A program made the position numbers and the translations under genes. Shown here piece by piece: positions 22,213 through 34,570 of a stretch of DNA of 64,000 nt. Position 1 is the stretch's first letter; each line of letters begins with the position of its first letter. Source of the stretch: Oryzias latipes (lineage: Eukaryota > Chordata > Actinopteri > Beloniformes > Adrianichthyidae); NCBI RefSeq assembly GCF_002234675.1, contig NC_019870.2:6270485-6334484 (forward strand), read 5' to 3'. The notes beneath the pieces are model-generated. The model was not told where the DNA came from. It made no database searches and saw only the letters and a list, made by a program, of their open reading frames with translations.

Positions 22213-23635
22213 AGGCCGTGTCACACGGCAACTGCGTATATTTTGTGCATTTTCCACGTATGAATTTCGGTCTTTCGTGATACAAGCTTGACATATGTAT
22301 TTTATAAGTGTTTTGTTGTGTTCATCATTCATGGATGTGCGCAGATGTCTGTCAAGGGTTTCGGCCTACGGGTCTTCACGTGAATTTAGTTTTGATCTGT
22401 TTTGAGCCTGTATTGAGAATTACGCAGTTTACGCATATTTTACGTAGTTTATACACAATTATTTCGTAAATCTTAAGCAATTGTTCTTGATTTTTGCAAG
22501 ATGCATATACAAATTGGTGGCTTTACACAAGCGGGTAGCTTACACATACGTCCACGTTTGTACCTCAGACTTTTCACGCATCTACCACCGATGTATCTGT
22601 AACGGTTTCGGTTTCTTTGTGTTTTGTTCCTTGATTTCCTGTTTTATTTTGTAGTACTTCCTGTTCTGTTGTTGTTTCGAGTTTTGCCCTTCCCCATCAG
22701 TCCTGAGTGTTTCCACCTGTGTCTTGTTGCCTTGTATGTATTTAAGTCCTGTCCTTCCCTTCTTCCTGGCTGGTCCATATTGTATTCTTCCCCGGTTTCT
22801 GAGCTTAGTACATTTCTAGTGTTTCGAGTTTTGCCTGCCGTATGCAGTGGTCTTGTTTTTGTCTTTAGTTTTGTTATTAAACCCTAATCCCTGCATCCTC
22901 CTGCCTCCTCTCCTCTCTGCGCCTGGGTACTTCTCTTTTCCCCCCGTAACAGTATCATGTATACGGCACACATATCACTTTAAAACTGCATCATTGACGC
23001 ACAAATCACTAATGAATTGCGTATAAACAGCACTTTAATCACACACGGTTACTGTTCTATGATGATTTATGTTTTCTCTGTGTGGTTTATTCGTACTTCT
23101 TCCGTGATTTTAACGTAGTTTATTTGTGATACATCTGAGAAAACCATATGTGACCAACCACAACTTTTTCTCATTTTTTCCACATATATTTAAGGGTGAA
23201 TGGCCGATGAAGTGTGCATTATCACTTTTTAACACACGCCGTGAAAGCCTAAACCGTCTGACGCGAAGCGCCGCACTTCCGCGAAGCGCTGCACTACCGC
23301 TGCAGTCAAGATTTGGCGATATAAAGCGATATATAAAAACGCTGATCTTTCCCATGGGTTGAATAAAGCATCAGATCAGAGAGAAAGTTCTCCTCTTACC
23401 GCTTGTTTTGGTCCAAATGATGAAGCAAAAGGTTGTTTTAAAGAAGCTGGCGCAGCTAGGTGACCGGAACTTCTTTTTTCACCGTGCGGTTATCCTTTGG
23501 TATATCCCTTTTTAATGCACACCCAGCAGCCAATCAGAATCGAGTATTCACCATGCCCATGGTATAATCACGTATGACCAATTTTCATTTATGCAATACG
23601 CGCAAAACGTACGTAGTGGCTGTGTGACGTGGCCT
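22213..23635. mobile_element. Harbinger-like TIR element, 1.4 kb, TSD TCA, with a nested LTR
   Basis: The left end AGGCCGTGTCACACGGCAAC and the reverse complement of the right end, AGGCCACGTCACACAGCCAC, match at 16 of 20 positions, and both continue towards a TTTTG box. TCA flanks both sides (22,210-22,212 and 23,636-23,638), a 3-bp duplication. Ends AGGCC...GGCCT and the CACAC box recall the MITE at 7,649. A solo LTR (22,598-22,951) sits inside. No transposase frame was found, so it is non-autonomous or decayed. Confidence 0.75.
22598..22951 (+). mobile_element. Solo LTR, 354 bp, TSD GTATC
   Basis: Begins TGTAACGG, ends CCGTAACA, and is flanked by a perfect GTATC on both sides (22,593-22,597 and 22,952-22,956). 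It is similar along its length to the array LTR (a TTTCCTGTTTTATTTTG box, CACCTGTGTCTTGT, CCTGTCCTTCC and CTCTGCGCCTGGGT). A TATTTAAG box near 22,740 and TATTAAA near 22,875 stand for the promoter and polyadenylation signal. Confidence 0.88.
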
Positions 23636-23689
23636 TCAGAAACCTATGCAGAAGTCAGAACTCTGTCCCCCCTCAAGAGTACCCAATGC

Positions 23690-24055
23690 ACTTCATCTCC
23701 CAGCAACCCCAGCGAGCAGTTTCTGAGTAAAGCACACCTGACTCTCATTTGACAAATCAACCACAGCATGTTTAAGCTCTGCACTGAGCCTCAGTGCGAA
23801 GTATTGTTTGTGCCACTCTGCCTGCATTACCAAACGTCGTATTTGGATCTGATCGATTGTCTCCTGACCCTGTTTCTGACGGTTTTCCTGCACCTGCCCC
23901 GATTCTTGCCTGGATCCTGACTACCCTGTCTCTCCTCTGATGCTCTCATGCCTGTTATTGACCCCTGCCGGCCTGACCCTGATTTAGCTTTGTGGAATTT
24001 AAGCTGAGCTAATAAACCTGCTGCATTTGGAACCAGCCATCTGCTATTTCTGGTG
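23690..24055 (+). repeat. Possible LTR or retroelement 3' segment
   Basis: A pyrimidine-rich stretch with CCTGACC-type repeats and AATAAACC at 24,011-24,018, then CTGCATTTGGAACCAGCC. This resembles the R-U5 part of fish LTR retrotransposons. No terminal TG...CA with duplication could be fixed, so the class is tentative. Confidence 0.35.
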
Positions 24056-24079
24056 GCAGTATCCCTTTCAGGGTCACTG

Positions 24080-24400
24080 AGCCACTGGAGCCAACCTGGC
24101 TACTGTTGGACGAAGGCGGAGTACATTCTGAAAAGGCTCTCAGTCTGTGGCAGGGCCACATAGTCACTCACACATTCACACACTTTCATTCACACCCACA
24201 TATACAGGGACAATTTAAAATGTCCAGTCAACTTATGAAGCATGTTTTTGGACTGGGAGGAAGTCGGAGGGCCTGGAGAAAACTAGCACATGCACCAGTA
24301 GAACATGCAAACTCCACACAAAAAATAGTCCCAGCTCGGATTTGAGCCAGCACATTCTCACAGTGAGGTAATAGTGCTAACCACTACACCACTGTGGATC
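24080..24400 (+). repeat. Old interspersed repeat, diverged
   Basis: Landmarks GGCAGGGCCACA, CATTCACACC, GGACAATTTAAAATG, ATGTTTTTGGACTGGGAGGAA, GAACATGCAAACTCCACAC and TGCTAACCACTACACCACTGTG form an order that recurs widely in fish genomes. A second copy is at 44,520-44,760, and a short piece (GGAGCTGGAGCCTATCCCAG) lies at 38,130. Class not assigned. Confidence 0.6.
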
Positions 24401-24837
24401 CAGAGATCGGTTTTCAAATACAGAAAAAAATTAACTAAAGTGAAGCCATGACAGCTCCATGGAGAACCACATGAACCACAGGTGGAGAATCCAGTAAAAT
24501 AAAGAAAAAAACGGTATAGAAAATAACCACAAAATAAAAGGAAAAATGAGAATTAATAATAGAACATAAGTTTGCAGCACATATGACAACACTTTGAAGA
24601 ACTTGTTTTTTAAATGTTTATTTTTCAAATGTCTAAAACCAAAACAGCGACGTTCCATGTCTCCATTGGTAACCTTCTCAGAAATTTACATTTTTGATTT
24701 TTTTTCCTTAATTCTATCATCAATTACTGTAGTTTTGACCCTAAAGAGAGAAAGAGTTAAGCATGGTTGTGTCTCATCAAGCTGAGGTCTTCTAACTGTG
24801 GAGACACTACAGCAGCAATGGCTAATATTTGAGTGAA

Positions 24838-25203
24838 ATTAATAATAATAATGGATTAGATTTATCTGCGCTTTTCCAGATGCTCAAAGCACTTACATTG
24901 TGTCCATTATTCATTCACTCCTCATTCATACTTGGTGATGGTAAGCTACTCTTGTAGCCACAGCTGTCCTGTGGCAGACTGACAGAGGCGTGGCTGCCAT
25001 TTCGCGTCTACGGCCCCTCTGACCATCACCGGGATCATTCATACACATGCACATGGCAGTGGAGCCACACTAGAGGCAAGGAGGGTGAAGTGTCTTGCCC
25101 AAGTACACAGCAACATTTGGCTGGTGGGAGCGGGGAATCGAACCGCCAACCCTTCTATCATTGGACGACCCGCTCAACCACCTGAGCCACTGTCACCCCT
25201 GGT
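24838..25203 (-). mobile_element. tRNA-derived SINE
   Basis: Read on the minus strand it starts near 25,203 with a polymerase III A-box-like GTGGCTCAGGTGG (complement of 25,178-25,190) and a B box GGTTCGATTCC (complement of 25,134-25,144), about 35 bases apart. It continues through CTTGGGCAAGACACTTCACCC and ends in an ATT trinucleotide tail at 24,841-24,855. Head, body and tail are in the right order for a fish tRNA-SINE. A related copy lacking the B box is at 33,125. Confidence 0.75.
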
Positions 25204-26145
25204 TAGTTGGTTTTGGCCAAATTTGTCCTAAAATTTACACTTATACTCCCAACCAATATATATAGTATTTTTTTTCTGCACATCTAGACTCAGAAAACTA
25301 AATTACTAGTCATTAGTACTACTGATGACACTCCAATTTAGCAGGTCTCTATTTCATCAGGACAGAAGGTTTTTCTTTCCCTTTTTTTCAAGCAAAGATA
25401 TTTTTCACTTCCCTGAAAAAACATAGAGTTCATTTCTAGCAGAAGAAGATGTCCGGCCCTTATTCCTGAGGGCAGACGTGTTCCTCCTGCCTCTGCGGTG
25501 CGGAGGACCACACAAACTTGCAGCATGTGGCCAAAGTCCAGATTCAGCAGCATCCTGTCATCAGGAAAGAATGGGCCATTAGTTCAGTTCAACCGTTTCA
25601 CCTCCCGTAAGCTGCTACTACAAATAAAGCATCTTGTAACAAAACCCTGAATCTCCACGAGGTATGTGGGACTCAAAGATGCTCTAAGCCTCTCTGAGCT
25701 TCAGGGAGGCTGTTTTGCCTGAACTCCTTGAAGATGAACATCACTTTAAGATTGAGAGAGCTGCATTAATAAGGAACAGCAACTACATAGGTTCTTTTTC
25801 TACTTTTCAATAAGACTTGATCCTCATTAGTGTTTGAGTGACAGCAAGATCATGGCAAACACAACAAAGCAAACAAAACTTCCTTCAGTGTAACTAAAAT
25901 GTTGTCATCCAAACTGATAAAATGCAGAAGACAGGAAATGAAATGAAGCAGCGATGATTTTTTTAAGCTATTTTATCTTGGATAATTGTGTGTTTGATAG
26001 TTCACACGTCTAACTGAGAAATGTCTTCACTCTGCCAGTCTGACTAATGAGTCACTCTCTGAGAGAAAGTGTTTCATTTTAGTTTCATTTTGGAGAAAAG
26101 TTATTTGTCTTTTAGATTGAAAAAGGAGAAAAGGCTCTTAAACGT
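25204..26145. other. Intergenic DNA, no gene seen
   Basis: No recognisable exon, RNA gene or repeat boundary. Confidence 0.4.
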
Positions 26146-26149
26146 TCTG

Positions 26150-26440
26150 GGCCTTAAATAAATGTGTCACCTACGGATATGCGCTTGTCCCAACTGGCCT
26201 CACACCTAGATATGGGCTTTCTACAGGTGAAAAATAGGCAAACGGTTGGTTCCCCACAAGAAATATCAAGGTCGTAGACCACCTGATGAGCCTGTAGAGT
26301 GAAACTGTTCATGCACAGTTTTCCACAGGCACGCTGCAGGCGACAGGTCATAGTGAACAGGCGTGGGTAAGTGAGGGTGAAGTAGATGAGACAGATATTT
26401 TCATTTTTTTTTACCTTAAATCCTGCGGACAATTTTCAAA
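26150..26440. repeat. Repeat shared with 4,120-4,345
   Basis: The better preserved of the two copies. It contains GATATGGGCTTTCTACAGGTG-like sequence, a GTAGACCACCTGATGAGCC box and a CGACAGGTCATAG box. The minus-strand open frame across it resembles no protein I know. Confidence 0.45.
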
Positions 26441-26464
26441 CATGATTGAAATTAATAAAGTTTG

Positions 26465-26615
26465 GCCTCAATTACAAAAGGGGTTTATTCAGACATACCT
26501 TTGGTTTGTCTGAAGATTAATAACCCCTCTTGTTAAAATAAAATATGTCCAACACAAAAGGCCCTCAGCTCTCATCTGTTTGCCTAGCTGTTGGACAGGA
26601 CAAGTTTAAAAAAAA
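26465..26615 (+). repeat. Repeat fragment shared with 48,605-48,745
   Basis: ATAACCCCT, then ATGTCCAACACAAAAGG, then CAGCTCTCATCTGTTTG and CTGTTGGACAGGACAAGTT recur in the same order at 48,650-48,735. Class unknown. Confidence 0.55.
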
Positions 26616-27124
26616 AAAATCCTGCGGACAAGTACCCGGTTAAGCTGCGTTAAAACTAAACACAATTTGAGCGTGGTGGTGCAATTTGGGTGGCGCCCAT
26701 CGAGAGTTAAAAAACCTGAACTTTGGCCAAGAAGACAAGTCATGTCAATCAGGTAGTCAGCTTTGGCACGCGACAGGTTGTTGATCAGTGGGAGGAGTCC
26801 AAAACCAAGATGGAGGAGAATGTGATCGTTCTCGTCTTTCTCTTTATGATATTTTACTTTTTTCCATCGAGATACACAATATAAAAATCCTCTTATGTTA
26901 TTCTTTTTTTCTCTCTTTTCAGACAAAAGTGGGAGAGCAGGTTGTCAAATTGGGTCACAGAGACATGGAAGTACTGCTGAAAGCGACGTAGCTCCTGCAG
27001 CAAATGGTGAGTAAATGGAAGTCTCTGAAGGGTGAATGAACTCAGTCATGGAGGCATGTTCAGCTCTTTGTTAAGCTCTTCAAAATAAATAAACCTGATC
27101 TTTCTTGCTTAAAGTCCCTCTATG

Positions 27125-27245
27125 ATCATCTTTTGATCTGTTTTAAAGTGTTCCCAGTGATCACTTAATTATGATTATGTTGTTTTCCAGGACACAGTTT
27201 CTGCAGGGCGACAGTAGTTCATTAGACATTTACCTAGAAGTGTGT
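27125..27245 (+). repeat. Family R repeat, copy 3 (5' fragment)
   Basis: Only the first ~115 bases of the family are present: AAGTGTTCCCAGTGATCAC, AATTATGATTATGTTGTTTT, CAGGACACAGTTTCTGCAG and TTCATTAGACATTT. Confidence 0.6.
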
Positions 27246-27935
27246 CTTATGTCTTATGTCTTATACAAAATGTAAATACAAATATTTAAACTAGAAAATA
27301 GACAAAAATACTTGCAGAGAATTAATGTTGTTGCAGTTTAACTAAACCTATTGAGATTTTTGCATATGATGAAGGGTTTCAGCAGCACATTTCATGAGAG
27401 CAGTCACAAAAAGTGAGAGCATAAAATGACATCAGATTCAGTGCAACAGCATTTTTGACTGAAAAAAATCTGACATAAAATAACAAAAAACAGTGTTTTT
27501 TTTTTATTTAAGCGTAAAAAACCAGTCACCGTTTTATGGCTTTTCTTTCACTTGGTAACTGAACAACCACAGCAGTATGGAGACACGGAAGGCTGAAGTG
27601 ATTGCTTGTCTCAGGAGAGTTCCCAGTTTCTGGACCAGCCGTCTCGTTTCATCCACACCGCTGAGGAGGCTCCGCTCCTGCTAGCTTTGCTTGTCAGGAA
27701 CTTGTCTCCAAAGCTGCTGTGAAGTCACGACGTGCTGGCAGTGCCGGTTTGTCAGCTTACATAACTGACGTTAGATTGCTCCTCAGGTGGATCACAGCGC
27801 ATCTTTTAGGAAGCAGCCAGAGCAGAATATTTACAGTTATATATGTGTGGTAAACAGGGATTTTTGGATTTGGCAAAAAATGTATGTTACTTTGGGAGAA
27901 ATGATTTTAAGAAAAAAAAAAGTATTCAGGTAGAG
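27246..27935. other. Intergenic DNA, no gene seen
   Basis: The 27,540-27,800 part is GC-richer than its surroundings and free of recognised repeats, but no convincing exon is visible. Confidence 0.35.
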
Positions 27936-27939
27936 TTCA

Positions 27940-28140
27940 CAATCTGGTTCGATCTATTCTGAGAGGCTCTATCGCTCTTTGTAATCACAGAACTCTCCAA
28001 CTTTTGAGGGGTTCCACAGGGTTCAGTTCTTGGACCACTGATTTCTATCCCCTCATGTTTACCTTTAGGTTTAAATAATGCACACAAATATGTTTTAATC
28101 CACATTTATGTAGACGTTCAGCTATTCATCAGTTTGACTG
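27940..28140 (+). pseudogene. L2-type LINE reverse transcriptase remnant
   Basis: The translation at about 28,008-28,038 is GVPQGSVLGPL, the hallmark box of L2/Maui-type fish LINEs, followed by an SCLPLG-like stretch. Some 90 bases later YVD-VQLFI stands for the catalytic YADDTQLY box with a small deletion. Stops interrupt the frame upstream. A short, old remnant. Confidence 0.65.
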
Positions 28141-31100
28141 TGACAAGACAGGAATACCTAATTTCTTTTATAAAAAAAGAAGAAAAGGTGGAAAATTCGA
28201 AAAGCATAGAATAAAGACTACATTTTGAGGTGAATGAATGTTATAATTGACTCAGAGCTGAGCCTCTGTGGTCACATCAAGGCCCACTAGCTTTTTATCA
28301 CTTTAATGAAACAGCGAGACTATTTTAAACTGTCATAAATTCTGTTTAAATGAGAATGTCAAAAATGGCAGTGCCCTCCTTTGAATTCAGTTTGATCTCA
28401 CACTGAGCGGACCGAATCCCCTGGAAAAGTCCTGCAGTCACAACAGATGTTCATTTTGAGACAGTATTTCACAAAATGAGCTGGAACCAGGAAAGAAAAC
28501 AAACCGACAGATGCCATAACCAAATTAACCAAAAACACATTTTAAAACACCTTTTTGAGTTGCTCTTGTTCGTATCTCTTGTCTGGTCTTTCTTTGCTAA
28601 ATCTTGTTTATCTTATATGTTGTTTGTATTTACTCTATGACTGATCCATTTCAAGTTAGATTGGGAAATGTCAGTCTCATTAAGAACTGGATTATCCGAG
28701 CGAACAAACAAATGCAGACTGGATCACAGTTTACTGTTGGGACCCCAAAAGAATCCTGCACTGAAATATTGTCCTTCTCAAGTTCGAAATATAGAATCCA
28801 AGATATTTTTCCATTGTTATAAGTTAAAGAAATGTATCAATAGAACTTAAAAAATGTGTCTTGATAGGATTTCTTGAAATAGGTCATGATGTCCTGCCCT
28901 TTTAAGACTGAATTAAATCTGGAAATTAACTATAAACACTCATGTTTAAGTGTATTGCTGCAGTAATTGGAACTTGTTGGTCATAAATATGTGTCTATTG
29001 CTCAAAAAAGGCTTTTATATCTCTGAGGTATGCATTTCCCCCCCCGAAAAATACCCTATTGTAAGTGGCAAAACAGCCCAACAATCCTGACTGCAGACTA
29101 CAAACAATAAACATGCACACATGCATAAAACTGTTGTAAGTATCTGATGCGGTTTTTGTCCAGGTGCTTTTGGGAGCACATGTCCTTGTGTTTCCCAGAA
29201 GTCGATCCTCTTGTTGGTGGAATTTTGTTTTGTTGGCGTGGGAAGGGTCTGACACACTGAGTCTTTTCTGTTTGATGTTCTGGTTTGTATGTGTACAGCT
29301 CTTTTCAATCCTCGATTCTGAACAGCATAGTCATTAGGAAGGTGCTGTGAAGAGTTTTGATTGTTCCAGAGATTTTCTGGGGGGTGAATTACAACTACAA
29401 GATGGATCACCATGGTAACGCAGATGTTTTAAGCTTTAAAAGTGACGTTTGATTTTTATACCCCTATGTTTTTCAGAATACCCTCAATTTGTGACACTGA
29501 CTACCTTTAACGATGCGAATGGGCCAAAAGAAGTGGAAATGACGATGATGGAGGTGCATCCAGTGCAGGACACCTGACAGCATGCAGTGGAGGAGCAGCT
29601 TACTGTCGCCTGACAGCTGACACGAAGGGTTCCTGACAAGTTTGGAATGAGAGCGGGAGGGTTTGTGCCCGTGCGTGTTTTTTTTTTTTTCTGTATGCCC
29701 TTCGGGCTTGCTAATGTTCTTTCTCCCTCCACATCATTAACCGTAAGAACAAGCTGTTGTTTGACTAACCAATGCACGCTTAGAGGGGGACGCTGTTCCC
29801 AAATGATCAATTATTCAATTCACATGGTCGTTTGAAGCGTTGCGCCCATCTAATGTCCTCCACTCTAGTGATTGACAATGTGTAAGTGTGTGTTTTGACC
29901 CTTAGACACCTTTTTTTTTCTCACAGCCTCTTACTGCTGTATGGCTTGTGTTTAAAAGCATTGATTTAAAAAAAAATGTACCAGAAATTAAGGAAAAGCT
30001 AAACACAAAAACAACAACTGATGCTGCTGAATCACAGCCCAACAAAGATCTTTACTGCCCCCCACTGGAGAGATGAGGGATGTGTGAAAAAGGCAATAGT
30101 AAAGAAGAAAGTAAATTCTTCAAGACTTTGGAAAATATCTGGAAAAGAGGTTTTTTGTATATAGAAAACCTATATTTTCTTCAGTTTTCTTATGTATGTC
30201 TAAAGAAATTGCTGGCTCAAGTTGAATTTTTGTCAAAAGTTCATTGATAAGATGCCGTTTACTCAAGAAATTTGCATATATGTGATACATAGATGTGGTT
30301 GAAACCATAAAATGATATGACCCCACATATGAACACAAGCATCTCTAGCATGTTTCTCACACTCCCGCTGAAAGACTAAAGCTCTGGAACATTAAATGTC
30401 TAAAAACCTTTGGGCACTACAGTGTTGTCTCCTAGCAACCAACCAAAAGGGTTTGTAGCACACAGTGAGGTAAATTTACCTCAAATCAGCCAGTAATTTG
30501 ATTTATATTGTGGATTTCTTTTATACTCTGTATTCTGATTCAAAAAGGCGAGTTTTATTTCCTTTTTTGACCTATCCATGTGAAAAAAACGTCCCACAAC
30601 AGGAGCAAAGACCCTCTGGAAGACGCTCACATGCAGAATAATTATTTTTCATTTCCATGATATGAGCAGGTTTGGGTAGTGAGAAACAAAAACCCACTAA
30701 AGCAGTACATTTTGTGCCAGTTATACTGCTGGCAAGCAGCAGGGACTCTAAGAGAAGTTTTGTTTTTTACTGAGCTGCCTTCGCATTTCATAACTCCTCT
30801 GCCAAAAAGGCAAGTTCCCTTTAAGCTGTAATGCTGTGGGATGAAACAATGCAAAGCAGAGCTTCTCTGTGAGGATCCGATAGTTCAGCTTTATCTGGGA
30901 GTTCGGTCCCACTCAGCGTGTCTCGCAAGTTTCAAGAGCATATGCTGAGTCCTACTGGTCAGCTTCAGATCCAAGGATCAATCCGCCTCCTCCTCTGGTC
31001 CAAGTGCATTAGAAGTAGCTCATGCTGGGAACCCTCCCTAGGGGATCCCTAGTGTTAACAGCAAATTGAACGAGATCCAAGTTTCTTTTTATCTACGGAC

Positions 31101-31870
31101 AGTACGAGTTTTCATAAAATACTCAGCTCATTGCATTTTCCACGTCTGACCAACAGTAATGAATTGATCTCTTCATAGATTCTGCCCATTTTTGAGAACT
31201 GACTGTTCTATTTGTGTTTTTAACTTAGAATTTTATTATTTGTTGGTAGAATATATAATCTGAAAAGCTACCATTTATGTAAATTTAATCTGATATACCA
31301 ACGTTTAAACATCAAGTCCAATTTGTTCATCTTTATCATCATCATCACAGGGCCTATAACTTTTACTGTCGTTTGGTTGTGTATGTGTGTTTGATATTTG
31401 GAATTGTTTCTCTATTGTGAATGTGAATTTCTGTAAATTGAAAAATGTGCAATAAAGTTTATTGGAAAGAAAATCATCTTTATTTATGAAGCACTTCATC
31501 CCAATTAAAAATGGAACAGCATTAAAAGCTAACAATAATAAAAACTGTTTAAAACAAATTTAACAAATAAGTGAATAAACACAAAATCAAAGAAAACGTC
31601 AAGTTTAAAACATAAAACACAATAAAATTGAAAGTAACAAGCTCCCATTCTCACACACTTTCTGAAAACTGTGTGTACGATTTCTTGATTGTGATTGGCT
31701 GAATTCTGTTTCTTTAGGACCACTCAAACAGTCTCCCAGACCCAGTTTGACCTTCATTTGCTCCACTTTTTTTTTTTGAGTTGATTCAAAACTGCTGAGG
31801 AAAAGTTGGTCTGTTGGGGGCAGTGTTGTGCAAAACAAGCTCTGACCACGATTATAAAAGCTACAGCTAC
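28141..31870. other. AT-rich intergenic DNA, no gene seen
   Basis: Open frames here are short and unrelated to known proteins. Homopolymer T and A runs are common. No RNA gene or bounded repeat was recognised. Confidence 0.4.
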
Positions 31871-31872
31871 AG

Positions 31873-32600
31873 CAGGCATGTCCAAAGTTCGGCCCATGGG
31901 CCAAATGCACCCACCCAACATTCAAACTTCTACTGGACCGCAGGCTCCCATTATAAAAATAAATTATTTTCTAAAAACTGCGTGTGTCATTTCTTGATTG
32001 TGATTGGTTAAATTCCAAAATAAGCCATTGTAAACTTGTGACAACACTGTTGCTAAACCCTTTAGTTACACTTTGTAGCTCATTTCTAAAATGCCGATTG
32101 AAAGTAATAAAAGGGAAAGTTAACACAGATATCTGATTCCAGGACATGTGGAAACTGGAGTATTTTTTTTTATGAAAAACAAAATTGTGTCTGTAGTTTG
32201 TACTTTTGAATAAAACAACATTTTTTTTCTTGTTCAAAATATTTAAATTAGAAAGTTTACAATGAGAATTTAATAGTGAATAATATGTAACAATTCATGT
32301 GAACTCACATTAGATGGTTACCAAAAAGGTTTGTTTCCCAGACTTACTTTTTCTTCCACTTATTTCTGGTCTTCAATTATAAAATTTTTAGTAATTTTGG
32401 GGAAAATGTATTTAAGCGTACTTCTGTTTTATGCGAAGAAACAAACAGTATCTCATTGCAATAGAATTATCATTTAATAGTCCATTTGCATTTAATGTTG
32501 TTATGAGTGTTTATAGAATGCTTGACAAATGGTTGGCCCTCACATATTGTCACCTCCCCAAATCTGACCGTCTGCAAAAAGTTTGGATACCCCTCCAGTC
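31873..32600. mobile_element. Possible non-autonomous hAT element
   Basis: The left end CAGGCATGTCCAAAGTTCGG with CCATGGGCC is a typical fish hAT terminus. The right part, with TTGGCCCTCACATATTG and GCAAAAAGTTTGGATACCCC, looks like the inverted partner, in the usual form where the reverse complement reads GGGGTATCCAAACT. The 8-bp duplication could not be fixed, so the right boundary is approximate. No transposase seen. Confidence 0.45.
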
Positions 32601-33124
32601 AACTGTGGGTATTCACTATTGACTGTATATGAGAACTGGACTGAGTGGCCACTCCCTCCTCACCTTCCAAACAGTAAGTGGTTCTAAGAAGCCAAAAATC
32701 GATGGACTTCTGTAGAGAAATAGACATCTATTACTCAATAATTATTTTTGTCAGAATACCCATTCTTACCTATTCTTGACATGTTCTTACTAATCCTGTT
32801 TTTTTTCATAATATTTTTTCCTGCAGTGCAAGTTATTCAAGTCATAAACTGACCAATCAGATGCGTCAATAAAGGTACATGGTCTCAAGTCAAACGTTTA
32901 AAATATTTGATTGACAGATTTTGTTAGCCTGCTTTCAAGTGGTAGGGGTGTGGACTTCCAATGACCTCACTCCTGATTGAGAAGAGTGGTTGCCATAGAA
33001 ATGTTGACCCATCAATCACTGGCGATGTCTGGTTCCAACATGGAAAAGATGGTAACTAAATTGACGTCATTTCATTGGAGCTGGAAATAAGTCCTGGTGA
33101 ATGTCAGACTCACTCGCTCCAGTT

Positions 33125-33330
33125 CTGGGGCGGCCGTGGTGCCGTGGTGTCCTTGGGCAAGACACTGAACCCCACCTTGCCTCTGGTGGGAGGCAGGTGC
33201 CTGTGTTTGGCAGCAGAGCAGCCACCAGTGAGTGAATGTGTGTGTGACTGGGTGAATGGGTCCGTGACTGTAAAGCACTTTGTCCTTGTAGGAAGAAAGG
33301 CGCTATATAAGTAAACGCCATTTACCATTC
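33125..33330 (+). mobile_element. SINE copy, internally deleted
   Basis: GGGGCGGCCGTGGTGCCGTGG (A-box region), then directly CCTTGGGCAAGACACTGAACC, CACCAGTGAGTGAATGTG, GTAAAGCACTTTG and GGCGCTATATAAGTAAACGC. The body and tail follow the order of the SINE at 24,838-25,203, but the B-box segment is missing, so internal polymerase III transcription is unlikely. Confidence 0.65.
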
Positions 33331-34018
33331 ATATACAGTCAGTGGAAATCACCTAAGAATGATTTCCCAATGGCAACAAGTCCGAACAGTTTCGAAAATG
33401 TCCCAGTTTCCTTTGGTCTAAACTTCAGCAACATCTTGCACTGCGGTTACCTTCTATACTTATCTCTTTGTATGTGTCCCACATTGATGCTTGGACTTCA
33501 TTGTGTAGAGCTTATTTGTGTCGTGGTGCGCAATCGATAAAAATGTATTGTTTTCCAGCTAAAAACTGAGTTGGAAAACTAAAAATACTGCAAACCAGAA
33601 AGAGGCATGTCAGTGAAGATGCTGTGTGCAGCTTCTTAAATGCTCAAAACACTTTCTCTGAAAAATCTACTGTCGTGATGAATTTAGTGGTAAAAAATAA
33701 GGCAAGGTTAGGCACAAAAGGCAGACAGATGTCAAAACACAAGACTGTGATGATCATCTATCAAGCCTTTAACACCAGAACTTTAGCTCCAGTGTTGACT
33801 GCGTATTCGTGGATGTCTGTGGTCCCTAACCCCCCTGAATATGGGGTGAATGCTGTATATGTACTTTAAAATAATGATTATCGATCTAATTCATTCCAGT
33901 TTGGAGGCCCAGATTAAACAGTAAAACGGCCCTGGGCCATGTTTTGCCCAGCCCCCATATAGAGGATGTTGATTGTGTATGCTTGGAAAAAGAGCTTTGG
34001 AAATTCAGGGAACCCTTA

Positions 34019-34567
34019 AGCTACATTCGCATCGGGAATGGTCATGTTCAAAAATGCCCCCAAATGCGCATTCTTAGAATTCATGTTTAGTCCCTTGTGT
34101 TCACACTGGGCAATCAGGGAGGGGCTTCCTCTTCTTTTTCTACTGTTTACTAGCACACCTACAGTTGGAAGAGGCTTGATGTGAAATGTTGATGCGTTGC
34201 AAGTCTCGAAAATCTTGCTCCAATTTTTTTTTCCAGTTTTACTACAGTATGCGTGACAGACTTGGTGTCTCATTAATCTGTCCGGGCACAAACTGCAATT
34301 AATATTTTCTATTTCTTCATTCATTTTCGACCGGTTGGCACCTCCATGTATTACATGGGTCAAAGTTCAACCTGGTTTAGCTTTCAACGCATGGTCAACG
34401 GCCTCTTGTTTTGTACGTAAACGGCCGAAAGCGGTCTTAAAAATGTGCACAGCTAGGTTTAAACGCAAGAGTTTTGAACGTGGAAGCCCAAAACGCGCAT
34501 TTACACAGACGTCTCATTGAAAGTGGTTGCTTGAACACGCAATGCCGAGGGCGATGTGAACACAGCT
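34019..34567. mobile_element. Harbinger-like MITE, 549 bp, TSD TTA
   Basis: It begins AGCTACATTCGCATCGGGAA; the reverse complement of its end begins AGCTGTGTTCACATCGCCCT. Both continue to a GTTCAA box about 30 bases in. TTA flanks both sides (34,016-34,018 and 34,568-34,570). The interior contains GTTGGAAGAGGCTTGATGTG and GTCAAAGTTCAACCTGG, which are also found in the element at 38,608. Confidence 0.7.
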
Positions 34568-34570
34568 TTA

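Noticed and set aside
29695..29715. MPFGLAN, like the Ty3/Gypsy reverse transcriptase motif
   Set aside because: Only seven residues match. The flanks lack the expected preceding and following residues, and the frame stops soon on either side.
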